DNA of 64,000 nucleotides from Bacteroidota bacterium (GTDB lineage Bacteria > Bacteroidota > Bacteroidia > UBA8524), in the NCBI GenBank assembly GCA_008933805.1, contig WBUH01000001.1, positions 62,001 through 126,000 of the forward strand, in the 5' to 3' direction. Positions 54,997 to 63,780 of this stretch are shown piece after piece. The notes beneath the pieces were generated by a model. The model was not told the origin of the DNA and did not search any database. It saw nothing but the letters and a program-made list of their open reading frames with translations. Made by a program: the position numbers and the translations under genes. Position 1 is the first letter of the stretch. Every line of letters starts with the position of its first letter.

Positions 54997-55287
54997 ATGG
55001 ACGCATTGGCAAAACAATTACTGGAAATAAAAGCGAAGGTTGAAAAACTGGCTGCTGCCAATGATGCTTTGCGGGATGAAAATATCCGTTTGGTAAATGA
55101 GAATAAACGGTTGACGGAAACACTGGATATTCAAAAAAACACCATTAAGGATTTAGAAGAGTATAATAAAATCATTAAAATTGCAGGAGGTTTACACCTT
55201 TCTAAAACCGATGTACGGGAAGTGAAGTTGAAAATAAATGAGTACATTAGAGAGATAGACCGTTGTATTGCAAGATTAAGCGAATAA
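54997..55287 (+). CDS. Small coiled-coil protein (ZapB-like)
   Basis: A 96-residue protein that is nearly all heptad coiled coil over residues 1-60 (LAAANDALRDENIRLVNENKRLTETL), then a short C-terminal helix. It lies 13 bases before zapA and after pheT, the usual Bacteroidota position of an uncharacterised cell-division coil. By analogy with ZapB it may tether ZapA and the Z-ring. There is no sequence motif to prove this. Confidence 0.75.
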   Translation: MDALAKQLLEIKAKVEKLAAANDALRDENIRLVNENKRLTETLDIQKNTIKDLEEYNKIIKIAGGLHLSKTDVREVKLKINEYIREIDRCIARLSE

Positions 55288-55300
55288 AGAAAGATAAGCA

Positions 55301-55588
55301 GTGGAAGAGATTTCGATAAAAGTGAATATTTGCGACAGGTTTTACCCGTTGCGTATACATGCGGGGTTTGAGGAAAGCGTTAGAGCTGCCGCTAAACTGG
55401 CCAATGATAAAGCAAAAAACTATACCGAAAACTACTCGGTAAAGGATAAACAGGATGCCCTTGCAATGGCATCGCTTGATTTGGCAACCGATTTGATATC
55501 TTCTACAAAGCAAACTTCAGGTCCTACCGCCGAAGTAGATATGCTGTTAAAAGACATAAACCGCCTTTTAGACAGTAAGCTTGTATAA
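55301..55588 (+). CDS. zapA: Cell division protein ZapA
   Basis: A 95-residue ZapA, which bundles FtsZ filaments. The N-terminal domain is EISIKVNICDRFYPLRIHAGFEESVRAAAKLANDK and the C-terminal coil follows from about residue 45. The start codon is GTG at 55301. It is grouped with the coiled-coil gene upstream and rny downstream. Confidence 0.9.
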   Translation: MEEISIKVNICDRFYPLRIHAGFEESVRAAAKLANDKAKNYTENYSVKDKQDALAMASLDLATDLISSTKQTSGPTAEVDMLLKDINRLLDSKLV

Positions 55589-55645
55589 CAACCCTTTCTT
55601 ATTCAGCCTACCTTGCTTAAAAAATAATTAAGCCAAAGAAAACGT

Positions 55646-57187
55646 ATGGACAGTATTATCCTAGTAATATCCATTTTGGGCTCGCTTGCCATAGGCGCGG
55701 GTGCAACGTGGGTGCTCATCAGCAAAAAGAACAAAAGTGCGGCTGCCGCTATTATTGATGAGGCAAAACACAAAGCAGAGATTTTTAAGAAAGACAAGCA
55801 ATTAGAGGCTAAAGAACATTTTATGCGCCTGAAAGAGGAGCATGAAAAAGAAGCTAACTCACGCAACAATAACCTTCAACAAGCTGAAAACAGGATTAAG
55901 CAAAAAGAGCAAAGCCTGAATCAGAAAATGGAGAACATGAACAAGAAGGAAAAAGAGGTGGAAACCATTAAGGAGAGCCTTACCAACCAACTTGAACTTG
56001 TTGCCAAAAAGAAAGAAGAGTTAGACAAATTTCACCAAGCACAAGTAAAACAATTGGAAAAATTGGCAGGCCTATCGGCCGAAGAAGCCAAAGCCCAGTT
56101 GGTTGAAAACCTGAAAGCCGAGGCGCAAAGCGAGGCATCGGCATTTGTGAAAGACATTGTTGACGAAGCTAAACTAACTGCTACTAAAGAAGCCCGTCGT
56201 ATGGTAATACAAACCATACAACGTACTGCCGCTGAACAAGCGATAGAAAACTCGGTATCGGTGTTTAACATCGAAAGCGACGAAGTAAAAGGCCGTATTA
56301 TCGGTCGTGAAGGTCGTAACATCCGCGCCCTTGAAGCCGCTACCGGTATTGAGATTATTGTGGACGATACCCCTGAAGCAATTATCCTTTCAGGTTTCGA
56401 CCCTATCCGCCGCGAAATTGCCCGTCTTTCATTGCACAGGCTGGTAACCGATGGTCGTATCCACCCTGCCCGTATTGAGGAAGTGGTGGCCAAAACCAAA
56501 AAACAACTGGAAGAAGAAGTTATTGAAATAGGCGAACGTACTTGTATCGACTTAGGTATACACGGCCTTCACCCTGAATTAGTGCGTATGGTAGGTAGGA
56601 TGCGTTACCGCTCATCATACGGTCAAAACCTGTTGCAGCACAGCCGCGAGGTTGCCAATCTTTGTGCTACAATGGCCGCTGAACTTGGTTTGAACGTTAA
56701 ACTAGCTAAACGTGCCGGATTGCTGCACGATATTGGTAAAGTGCCCGATGACGACGCTGAAACTCCACACGCATTGTTGGGTATGAAATTGGCCGAGAAG
56801 TACAAAGAACACCCCGAAGTGGTGAACGCCATCGGTGCCCACCACGACGAGATTGAAATGACTTCGATGCTTTCGCCAATCGTTCAGGCGTGTGATGCTA
56901 TCTCAGGTTCACGTCCCGGTGCCCGTCGCGAAGATGTTGAAAACTACATGAAACGTTTGAAAGACTTGGAAAGCCTTGCACTTTCTTATGACGGTGTAGA
57001 AAAAGCATTTGCGATACAAGCTGGTCGCGAGTTGCGTGTAATGGTAGAAAGCGAGCGCGTGAGCGATGAAAAAGCAGAAATGCTTTCGTTTGATATCAGC
57101 CAACGTATTATGAAAGAAATGATTTACCCCGGCCAGATTAAAGTAACGGTTATCCGTGAACGCCGTGCGGTGAATTTTGCTAAATAA
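55646..57187 (+). CDS. rny: Ribonuclease Y
   Basis: A 513-residue membrane-bound endoribonuclease that starts mRNA decay. It has an N-terminal membrane helix (about 4-24), a long coiled coil (about 30-190), a KH domain ([28 protein letters not shown]) and an HD domain with the metal motif [11 protein letters not shown]. Length and domain order are normal. Confidence 0.96.
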   Translation: MDSIILVISILGSLAIGAGATWVLISKKNKSAAAAIIDEAKHKAEIFKKDKQLEAKEHFMRLKEEHEKEANSRNNNLQQAENRIKQKEQSLNQKMENMNKKEKEVETIKESLTNQLELVAKKKEELDKFHQAQVKQLEKLAGLSAEEAKAQLVENLKAEAQSEASAFVKDIVDEAKLTATKEARRMVIQTIQRTAAEQAIENSVSVFNIESDEVKGRIIGREGRNIRALEAATGIEIIVDDTPEAIILSGFDPIRREIARLSLHRLVTDGRIHPARIEEVVAKTKKQLEEEVIEIGERTCIDLGIHGLHPELVRMVGRMRYRSSYGQNLLQHSREVANLCATMAAELGLNVKLAKRAGLLHDIGKVPDDDAETPHALLGMKLAEKYKEHPEVVNAIGAHHDEIEMTSMLSPIVQACDAISGSRPGARREDVENYMKRLKDLESLALSYDGVEKAFAIQAGRELRVMVESERVSDEKAEMLSFDISQRIMKEMIYPGQIKVTVIRERRAVNFAK

Positions 57188-57213
57188 TAATTTTTTAAAC
57201 GATTTCGTTATAT

Positions 57214-57243
57214 AGTCCGGAGGTACAACCTTCGGACTTTTTT
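57214..57243 (+). terminator. Terminator after rny
   Basis: The stem AGTCCGGAGG / CCTTCGGACT, with one G-U pair and a 5-base loop, is followed by a T run. Confidence 0.88.
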
Positions 57244-57267
57244 ATTTTTAACCTAATTATTAAACCA

Positions 57268-57867
57268 ATGAAAAGCACTTTACTTATCATAGCTTGTTTG
57301 CTTGTAAACATGCTATCAGCCCAGCTTAAACTTTCGGTTCACAACATTGCACCGCGTGTGGGTGATGAAATTTGGGTAACCATTACATTTCCTGAATCAG
57401 AAATTTCCTCAAACGGCAGTGCAGCATCAAAAACCGATATTCAAATCAGTAAATTAATAACAAAAGTCGGCGATGTTTGGGTGGGACCGTTTACATTTAA
57501 GGTTGGAGACAACACCCTTACCAGCGACTCTGTTTTAATACAAGTAGCTGAAAAATTACCCAATGACAAAGAAGATTTTATAGTTAGGCAAGTAACCTGT
57601 AACGGTAAAGAATACTTGGTGGTAGAAGAGTTTAATAAGAAAAATAACTTCACAAAATTAAAAACCGGCTCAGTAGACGGGGATATTAGTTTGAAAGAAA
57701 CAGGCAGCACTGCTATCTCAAGTAAAGGCAAAGGCGGCCTGCCGTTTAAAGCTACAGTTTATGAGATTAAAAAAGGGAGCGGGTATAACGGAAATGCCAT
57801 GATAACCGCAAAAAACTTCTCAGATTTTCCTGAAAATATCCCTTTTGAAGGGTACACAATACACTAA
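57268..57867 (+). CDS. Unknown secreted protein
   Basis: A 199-residue protein with a signal peptide ending near MLSAQ. The mature part begins LKLSVHNIAPRVGDEIWVTITF, which reads like the first Ig-like domain of BatD-type proteins, but no transmembrane helix or second domain follows. It contains a Lys/Gly-rich stretch near residue 155. It stands alone between two terminators. The function is unknown. Confidence 0.75.
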   Translation: MKSTLLIIACLLVNMLSAQLKLSVHNIAPRVGDEIWVTITFPESEISSNGSAASKTDIQISKLITKVGDVWVGPFTFKVGDNTLTSDSVLIQVAEKLPNDKEDFIVRQVTCNGKEYLVVEEFNKKNNFTKLKTGSVDGDISLKETGSTAISSKGKGGLPFKATVYEIKKGSGYNGNAMITAKNFSDFPENIPFEGYTIH

Positions 57868-57889
57868 ACCGTTTGGTATAGCATACAGT

Positions 57890-57925
57890 AAAGCTGCCTG
57901 TGCATAAAACACTGGCAGCTTTTTT
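57890..57925 (+). terminator. Terminator
   Basis: The stem AAAGCTGCC / GGCAGCTTT, extended inward by GTG / CAC, ends in a T run. It separates two unknown secreted-protein genes. Confidence 0.85.
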
Positions 57926-57938
57926 GTTTTTGTAGTAA

Positions 57939-57946
57939 TACCTTTG
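57939..57946 (+). promoter_or_regulatory. Probable -7 promoter element
   Basis: TACCTTTG is a perfect TAnnTTTG match that ends 5 bases before the ATG at 57952. Confidence 0.5.
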
Positions 57947-57951
57947 AAAAA

Positions 57952-58749
57952 ATGAAAAATTTCAAAATAGCTGCCGCAGTTGTTGCCACACTAATTTTTG
58001 GAAGTGTATCTGCCCAAACCGCTGATTATTACACAACGGCTATGCCCGGTGCAAAAGGAAGTAATTACTTGTTTTATAAGCCCGACAGTACTTTTGCCGA
58101 TATTATTAAGTTTGACGATGGCATTGCTAAAAGCGAATTGAAACCGGTAATTGAGAATTACGGCGAACGCGCCGTATTATTTGCCTCCGATAGTTTTAGC
58201 ATAGAAATGGATAGGACTACGGCCATTTATTTCAAAGCTAAAAACGGTAAACGTGAGTTATTTTTATCAAAATATGCCAACGAAATGCCTTGTTGGACTG
58301 CGGGCGCAGTGCTGTATGCAAAACCTGAGGGTAAAAATAATATCACGGTATATTTAGTAAACACGCAGGGTAAAGAAATTACCAAAAACGGCGAAAAAGT
58401 AACTTGCGAAACTCCGTTGTTGCAAACCAATATTGAAGAAAATTATGCCAACGCTACGGGTACGCGCGCCAAAACCGATTTGCAAAAAGCTGCAAGCGGT
58501 GTAAGTGTGGTGCAAGAGAATAAAGTGTTGATAATAAAGGTTTCACGCGATGCGTTAAAACAGTTTACATCGCTTAATTTTAAACTTTATAATAGTGCCA
58601 AGAAAGAGGTAAAAGACTTTTTGAATATTAAGGCTACTGAAAGTATTTTATACATAAATGATTTACCAAAGGGCAAGTACAAGTATATAGTTGAAGTATA
58701 CGACGGAACATTAGTTACCGAAGGAACTATTACAATCTCTAAAAAATAA
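57952..58749 (+). CDS. Unknown secreted protein
   Basis: A 265-residue protein with a signal peptide ending at SVSAQ. The mature part is beta-rich with alternating strands and no catalytic motif. The C-terminal 80 residues (VLIIKVSRDALKQFTSLNFKLYNS, KGKYKYIVEVYDGT) look like an Ig/FN3-like or gliding-type beta sandwich. The next gene starts 7 bases downstream, so the two probably form an operon. Confidence 0.75.
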   Translation: MKNFKIAAAVVATLIFGSVSAQTADYYTTAMPGAKGSNYLFYKPDSTFADIIKFDDGIAKSELKPVIENYGERAVLFASDSFSIEMDRTTAIYFKAKNGKRELFLSKYANEMPCWTAGAVLYAKPEGKNNITVYLVNTQGKEITKNGEKVTCETPLLQTNIEENYANATGTRAKTDLQKAASGVSVVQENKVLIIKVSRDALKQFTSLNFKLYNSAKKEVKDFLNIKATESILYINDLPKGKYKYIVEVYDGTLVTEGTITISKK

Positions 58750-58756
58750 TACCGCC

Positions 58757-59686
58757 TTGCATGGTTTTTTAAACCATATTAAAAAATTGATTTTACCGGC
58801 TGTGTGCCTGCTGCAAGTTCTTGTGGCAAATGCACAGCAAACCATCTCTTTTGATATAACCACCGCCAGCGATAATAAACGAATATTCTTATTTAATACG
58901 CTGTTGCCGGGTGATAGCGTGGTGTTTAAAAACAAGCAAGGGAAAAAACTACCTGCCGAAAGTGTAATCCCGTCAGAATTTAGCCATTTGCTTGCCCCTG
59001 AGATTATTTTGTTTGAATCGGACGGGAGTATGCTGTTTATTGACAGCGGTGGGAATTTTTTTATCAGGGATGCTGAAAATTTTGATGCAAAGCCCATCTC
59101 GTTAAAAATCAATCTTGATACGTTGAAATTGGGCAAGAAAAACCTTGTTATAGAGTGCAGCAGCCGCGACCTTGAAAACCTTGAAATATTTGTTGTTCCG
59201 TTTGAAAAGTATGCGGTATCAAACGCAGTACCGCAAGTAACCACAAAACTCTCGTTTAGGCTTGAGGACATTATTTACGGTGCAAAAGGGGTAACACCGC
59301 CTCGTTTGCTGGATTTGTGGAAGGAGCAAATAACCTTTGACCCTGCCGACCGTAAGGTGATGTATGATTACAAGCTGATTTTGCCCAAAGACATGGTGAA
59401 ACGCGGAAAGGTAACGCTGATGATTTACGACCTTTCTTACCAAGTGGTAGCAATCTATCCCGATTTGGCCAAACCTGTAAATGTTATCAAGCGCGATAAT
59501 ATTATGAGTGCTACGTATGTGTACAAGATATTTATGAACGGGAAAGAAGAGGTGAAAAAAGGGCTGATACATTACTTGTCTCCCGAAGATGAGCAGAAAA
59601 AGCTGGAGGAGCAAAAGAAGCAAGAGGAAGAAGAACAGCAACAGCAAGACCCCGCTCAGGAAGACCCGTTTAAACAACCTGAATAA
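58757..59686 (+). CDS. Unknown secreted protein with charged Gln/Glu tail
   Basis: A 309-residue protein with a signal peptide (KKLILPAVCLLQVLVANAQ). The only start that keeps the signal is TTG at 58757; no ATG or GTG is available before it. The body is beta-rich, and the last 40 residues are a Lys/Glu/Gln run (DEQKKLEEQKKQ onward). Function is unknown. Its stop codon directly abuts the stop of the convergent minus-strand gene at 59687, with no terminator between. Confidence 0.75.
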   Translation: MHGFLNHIKKLILPAVCLLQVLVANAQQTISFDITTASDNKRIFLFNTLLPGDSVVFKNKQGKKLPAESVIPSEFSHLLAPEIILFESDGSMLFIDSGGNFFIRDAENFDAKPISLKINLDTLKLGKKNLVIECSSRDLENLEIFVVPFEKYAVSNAVPQVTTKLSFRLEDIIYGAKGVTPPRLLDLWKEQITFDPADRKVMYDYKLILPKDMVKRGKVTLMIYDLSYQVVAIYPDLAKPVNVIKRDNIMSATYVYKIFMNGKEEVKKGLIHYLSPEDEQKKLEEQKKQEEEEQQQQDPAQEDPFKQPE

Positions 59687-60556
59687 TCAGAGTTGTTTTT
59701 TATGCATGGTATAGTGCAAGGTCATAAACGTGAGGCCGTGAAACTTAAACGTATGGGTGGCCTTTAGAATATTGCCTTCATCTACAAATACATCCAATGT
59801 TTCGTGCATTGCCTTTACGTACTTTACCCAATAATCACCCGTGCCGTTTTCAAGTAAAAAGTAAAAACCCGGTTCTCCGTCTCTTTTTCCTTTTGAGGTA
59901 AGTCGCAGGCTGCCGTTTTCAAGCACTTGTATGTTTAAGATTATAGTGGCATTGCCATTAGGCAGTGGGAATACAATTTTGAGGCAGGTGCGGTTTTCAG
60001 CAGGCACAAACGTATATCCGTAAATTCCTGAAAATACAACCGTGCCTTTTTTCTTTTGAGTGCGGTACCAAATGGTGTATTTAGCCCTCTTTTGGTCATC
60101 AGAGAACAGCTTAATCAAATTGCTTTCAAGTCCTTGTGCGGTATCTTCGGCAGTAAGAGGCAAGTTTAACTGTTGCAGCCTGCGGCTGAAAATAAGTGTC
60201 AGTAACCAACCGAAAGGGTAGAATATCCCTTTCCACGTTGATTTTACCTCAAAACCGTAATTATATGTGTGGGTATAAAAATCGATGATGGTAGGATGCA
60301 GGCGTTTTTCATCGGCAGCAGGTAGTTGCCACTCGCTTATTTCATCAATCAGCCCGAAATCGGGTTGGTTCTTTTCAAGGCGCAAGTTTTCAGTCTTGCA
60401 CAGCCTATAAATGTACTCATCTTTTATCTCGCGGGTATCCCCCGAAGGACCTGTCAGCCAGCTCTCTTTTTCAGGATAAAAACGGCGGCCTGTGGTTTTT
60501 ACCCATGCCTGCGTAATCCAGTCTTGCAAATAACCCCGTTTTCTGCCCAACCACAT
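59687..60556 (-). CDS. Unknown protein downstream of murQ
   Basis: A 289-residue protein with no signal peptide and no clear membrane segment apart from a weakly hydrophobic stretch (GIFYPFGWLLTLIF). I recognise no family. It starts 2 bases after murQ, so it is cotranscribed with it and might act on muropeptide or sugar metabolism, but nothing in the sequence shows this. Confidence 0.75.
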   Translation of the reverse strand: MWLGRKRGYLQDWITQAWVKTTGRRFYPEKESWLTGPSGDTREIKDEYIYRLCKTENLRLEKNQPDFGLIDEISEWQLPAADEKRLHPTIIDFYTHTYNYGFEVKSTWKGIFYPFGWLLTLIFSRRLQQLNLPLTAEDTAQGLESNLIKLFSDDQKRAKYTIWYRTQKKKGTVVFSGIYGYTFVPAENRTCLKIVFPLPNGNATIILNIQVLENGSLRLTSKGKRDGEPGFYFLLENGTGDYWVKYVKAMHETLDVFVDEGNILKATHTFKFHGLTFMTLHYTMHKKQL

Positions 60557-60558
60557 CG

Positions 60559-61359
60559 TTATCCCTCTATTGCCTTCCTCACGCTGCCTTTCTCAAGCAA
60601 TAGTGTCTTAGCAGCCTCGTAATCAAGTCCGGTGCTTTCCATTATCATTCGGCTGCCCCGCTCAATTAATTTCTGATTGCTAAGTTGCATATCCACCATG
60701 CGGTTGCCCTTTACCCGCCCCATGCGTATCATCGTGGCGGTACTAATCATATTCAGCACCAGCTTTTGTGCCGTTCCTGCTTTCATACGGGTGCTTCCGG
60801 TAACAAACTCAGGGCCTGTGTCCACCTCAACGGCAAATTTGGCAAGTTTGCCCAACGGGCTATTGGGGTTGCAGCTAATTCCGCCGGTGGTGATGCCGTT
60901 CGCATTGCATTTTTCTATTGCACCCAACACATAGGGAGTTGTGCCGCTGGCTGTAATGCCAATTACCACATCACTCTTGTTTATTGCATACGCCTCAAGG
61001 TCTTTCCAACCTTGCTCGCGGTCGTCTTCAGCAAATTCAACGGCCTTGCGTATGGCACCGTCGCCGCCAGCAATAATGCCTACCACCAAACCATGCTCCA
61101 CACCAAAAGTTGGGGGGCACTCGCTGGCATCAACAATACCCAAACGACCGCTGGTTCCGGCACCCATGTAGAACAATCTGCCGCCTAATTGCATATTGGC
61201 CACAATTTCTTCCACCAAAGCTTCAATTTGGGGCAATACCTTTTCAATGGCAAGAGGCACGCTTTTGTCCTCGTTGTTAATACCTTGCAGCAGTTCAGCT
61301 GTGGTCATTGTATCAAGGCTACTGTAATGCGAAGGTTTTTCAGTATTTCTCAGTTCCAT
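60559..61359 (-). CDS. murQ: N-acetylmuramic acid 6-phosphate etherase
   Basis: A 266-residue SIS-fold enzyme that removes the lactyl ether from MurNAc 6-phosphate, giving GlcNAc 6-phosphate, in cell-wall recycling. Motifs are YMGAGTSGRLGIVDASECPPTFG and GITASGTTPYVLGAI, with the family segment ITTGGISCNP. The open frame extends 16 codons upstream, but a promoter-like element at 61370-61377 lies inside that extension. The kinase (AnmK, MurK or PTS) that would supply the substrate is not nearby. Confidence 0.95.
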   Translation of the reverse strand: MELRNTEKPSHYSSLDTMTTAELLQGINNEDKSVPLAIEKVLPQIEALVEEIVANMQLGGRLFYMGAGTSGRLGIVDASECPPTFGVEHGLVVGIIAGGDGAIRKAVEFAEDDREQGWKDLEAYAINKSDVVIGITASGTTPYVLGAIEKCNANGITTGGISCNPNSPLGKLAKFAVEVDTGPEFVTGSTRMKAGTAQKLVLNMISTATMIRMGRVKGNRMVDMQLSNQKLIERGSRMIMESTGLDYEAAKTLLLEKGSVRKAIEG

Positions 61360-61369
61360 TTTACAAAAG

Positions 61370-61377
61370 CAAAGATG
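61370..61377 (-). promoter_or_regulatory. Possible -7 promoter element of murQ
   Basis: On the minus strand CATCTTTG matches seven of eight positions of TAnnTTTG and ends 10 bases before the murQ ATG. Confidence 0.4.
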
Positions 61378-61446
61378 GTGTTTTTTAAGGAACGATATTT
61401 GCGCCACTTTCGCCGTTTTTATAGCACGTTGATATAAACAAAAATG

Positions 61447-61454
61447 TAGTTTTG
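61447..61454 (+). promoter_or_regulatory. Probable -7 promoter element of the S41 protease gene
   Basis: TAGTTTTG is a perfect TAnnTTTG match, 30 bases before the GTG start at 61485. Confidence 0.5.
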
Positions 61455-61484
61455 ACGTTTAGGTGAATTAACACAGGTACTGAA

Positions 61485-63125
61485 GTGGAAGAACGAAAAA
61501 TAAATAAATGGCAGCCCCTTATTTATGCGGGGTTATTGGCTGCGGGCGTTGCCGGTGGTTTTATGTTGCAAGGGAATAAGGGAGGCTTTACGCTCACCGG
61601 CAATAGTAAAATCGACCATGTGATGTCGTTGATAAACAAAGAGTATGTAGATACGGTGGATGATGAACGCTTGGCAGAGATTGCGATTGAGCAAATGCTG
61701 CACGACCTCGACCCGCACTCTAACTACATACCCGCTGCTGAGTTGACTGCCGTTAATGAGCAGTTGCAAGGTAATTTTGAGGGGATAGGCGTGGAGTTTA
61801 ACTTGTTGAACGATACCATTTTTATTGCTACGGTATTACCCGAAGGACCATCGGAAAAGGCAGGCATTATGCCCGGCGACCGAATTATAAAGGTGAATGG
61901 TGAAACGGTGGCAGGGGTAAACATCAGTAACAACGATGTTATTAAAAAATTAAAAGGAACTAAGGGTACAAAGGTAGAAGTGGAGCTGAAACGCACAGGC
62001 ATGAAAGGCTTGTTGAAATACACCATTGTGCGGGACCGCATACCCTTGAAGAGCGTGGATATTGCCTACATGATAAACCCAACAACGGGGTATTTGAAGG
62101 TGAACAGCTTTGCTAAAGATACCTACGACGAGTTGAAAGCAGGGCTTGATAAGCTGAAAAAGGAAGGGATGGAAAGCCTTGTACTGGATTTGAGGGGTAA
62201 CCCCGGTGGTTATCTGCACGCAGCTACGATGATAACGTCAGAGTTTTTGGGTGAGGGTAAATTGATGGTGTACACTGAGGGACGTAATCAAAAGAAAAAG
62301 GAATATGTTACTGACCGTGCCGGAGAATTTACCGAGGGCAAACTGGTGATTTTGGTAGATGAAGGTTCTGCCTCAGCCAGTGAGATTGTTTCGGGTGCGG
62401 TGCAAGATTGGGATAGGGGAATTATTGTTGGTCGCCGTTCGTATGGCAAAGGATTGGTGCAAGAGTCGTTTAACCTTAGCGACGGTTCGGCAGTGAGGCT
62501 TACCATTGCAAGGTATTATACCCCAACAGGCCGAAGCATACAGAAACCTTACGACGAAGGCTACGATACTTACGAGGCTGAAGTAGGCGAACGATTGAAA
62601 GGCGGCGAGCTTGACCATCCCGATAGTGTGAAGAAAAACGAAAAGATGGTATTTAAAACTCCTGCCGGACGTAAAGTATATGGTGGCGGAGGAATATACC
62701 CCGATGTATTTGTGCCCGTGGACAGTGCCATCCACACAGAACTAATGACCCATATATACCGCAACGGACTTGCCACACGCTTGGCCTACCAATATGCGGA
62801 TAATAACCGTGATGCATTGAAAAAGACGTATAAAGATGCCCAAGACTTTGGTAAACGCTTTGATTTTAGCAGCCAATTAGAAGGCAAACTGCGCCAAATG
62901 CTGGCCGATGCTCACATTACATACAGTGCTGCGGAATTTGATGCTTCGCGCAAGTTGATAGCCAATCAAGCGAAAGCGTTGATAGCAAGACAGATATATG
63001 GAAAAGAGGCGTATTACCAAGTATTAAACCAAGGCGATGTGGTGTTTAACACTGCTTTAAAAGCACTGGCTGAATACGATGCAGTACTTAAAGGAACCGC
63101 CAAAACAGCAATGAACCGAAAATAA
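61485..63125 (+). CDS. C-terminal processing peptidase (S41)
   Basis: A 546-residue periplasmic serine protease with an N-terminal signal anchor (about 10-28), a PDZ domain (about 95-175, with GDRIIKVNG) and an S41 catalytic domain. The Ser/Lys dyad is Ser297 in DEGSASASEI and Lys322 in RRSYGKGLVQ. The family trims C-termini of envelope proteins. A helical C-terminal extension (about 425-546) is typical of Bacteroidota members. The start codon is GTG. Confidence 0.95.
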   Translation: MEERKINKWQPLIYAGLLAAGVAGGFMLQGNKGGFTLTGNSKIDHVMSLINKEYVDTVDDERLAEIAIEQMLHDLDPHSNYIPAAELTAVNEQLQGNFEGIGVEFNLLNDTIFIATVLPEGPSEKAGIMPGDRIIKVNGETVAGVNISNNDVIKKLKGTKGTKVEVELKRTGMKGLLKYTIVRDRIPLKSVDIAYMINPTTGYLKVNSFAKDTYDELKAGLDKLKKEGMESLVLDLRGNPGGYLHAATMITSEFLGEGKLMVYTEGRNQKKKEYVTDRAGEFTEGKLVILVDEGSASASEIVSGAVQDWDRGIIVGRRSYGKGLVQESFNLSDGSAVRLTIARYYTPTGRSIQKPYDEGYDTYEAEVGERLKGGELDHPDSVKKNEKMVFKTPAGRKVYGGGGIYPDVFVPVDSAIHTELMTHIYRNGLATRLAYQYADNNRDALKKTYKDAQDFGKRFDFSSQLEGKLRQMLADAHITYSAAEFDASRKLIANQAKALIARQIYGKEAYYQVLNQGDVVFNTALKALAEYDAVLKGTAKTAMNRK

Positions 63126-63137
63126 ACTGAAAATATT

Positions 63138-63170
63138 AAGCCCAAGTACTAAATGTATTTGGGCTTTTTT
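63138..63170 (+). terminator. Terminator after the S41 protease gene
   Basis: The stem AAGCCCAA / TTGGGCTT with a 13-base loop is followed by six T. Confidence 0.85.
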
Positions 63171-63176
63171 ATTGGA

Positions 63177-63380
63177 TTATTTGGCAGGTAATGAATCAGG
63201 AGCAGCGCCGGCTTTCTTCTTGTAATATTCTAGTACAGAGTCGGCCTTTTCTTTATCGCTTTTTACTATGGTTTCAGCTTTTTGCTGTTCAGGGGTTTTT
63301 GTTTCTGCTTCGGGTTTTGATTTACAGGCAACCGCCGATAAAGCGATAATGGAAATATATAAAGCGAGTATTTTTTTCAT
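63177..63380 (-). CDS. Small lipoprotein
   Basis: A 67-residue protein with a lipoprotein signal (MKKILALYISIIALSAVAC; Cys at residue 19). The mature peptide is short and charged, rich in Lys, Glu and Ala, probably one helix. Its plan resembles that of the next minus-strand gene, 112 bases away. The function is unknown. Confidence 0.75.
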   Translation of the reverse strand: MKKILALYISIIALSAVACKSKPEAETKTPEQQKAETIVKSDKEKADSVLEYYKKKAGAAPDSLPAK

Positions 63381-63432
63381 ACTGCAATTTAAGTCAATCT
63401 TTTTCTATTGTAAAAAAGCTACAGTTAAGAGC

Positions 63433-63461
63433 AAAAAAAAAAGAGTGCCTTGGCACTCTTT
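63433..63461 (-). terminator. Terminator of the second small lipoprotein gene
   Basis: On the minus strand the stem AAAGAGTGCC / GGCACTCTTT with a 2-base loop runs into a long T tract (the A run at 63433-63442 on the plus strand). Confidence 0.85.
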
Positions 63462-63492
63462 AATTTCGTTCTTGGTTCTGTAATCTCACTGA

Positions 63493-63714
63493 TTAGTGAG
63501 CAGCAGGAGCAGCAGCAGTAGTGTCTTTAGCACCAGTGTCAGCAGCTTGTGCAGCAGCAGCAGCTTCTTCAGCAGCTTTAACTGAATCAGCTATCTTTTG
63601 TAGTGAATCAGCAGCGCGTTTTGAGTCAGCAGCATGATCAACAGCAGGAGTGTTTTTGCAAGCTACGAATGACATTACAGATACGATGGTTAACAGAGCA
63701 AATACTTTTTTCAT
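63493..63714 (-). CDS. Small Ala-rich lipoprotein
   Basis: A 73-residue protein with a lipoprotein signal (MKKVFALLTIVSVMSFVAC; Cys at residue 19). The mature part is Ala/Asp/Lys-rich, predicted one amphipathic helix (KRAADSLQKIADSVKAAEEA). It has its own promoter-like element and a strong terminator, so it is an independent and possibly abundant transcript. The function is unknown. Confidence 0.8.
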   Translation of the reverse strand: MKKVFALLTIVSVMSFVACKNTPAVDHAADSKRAADSLQKIADSVKAAEEAAAAAQAADTGAKDTTAAAPAAH

Positions 63715-63742
63715 TTTTTTGTGATACTTTTAAAATTCCGTG

Positions 63743-63750
63743 CAAAGGTA
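63743..63750 (-). promoter_or_regulatory. Probable -7 promoter element of the Ala-rich lipoprotein gene
   Basis: On the minus strand TACCTTTG matches TAnnTTTG exactly, 28 bases before the ATG at 63714. Confidence 0.5.
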
Positions 63751-63780
63751 GCCAAAGAAACAAATTATGCAAGAATACCC

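Noticed and set aside
55589-55645. Gap between zapA and rny checked for a 6S RNA gene
   Set aside because: It is only 57 bases long, too short for 6S RNA, and shows no long stem.
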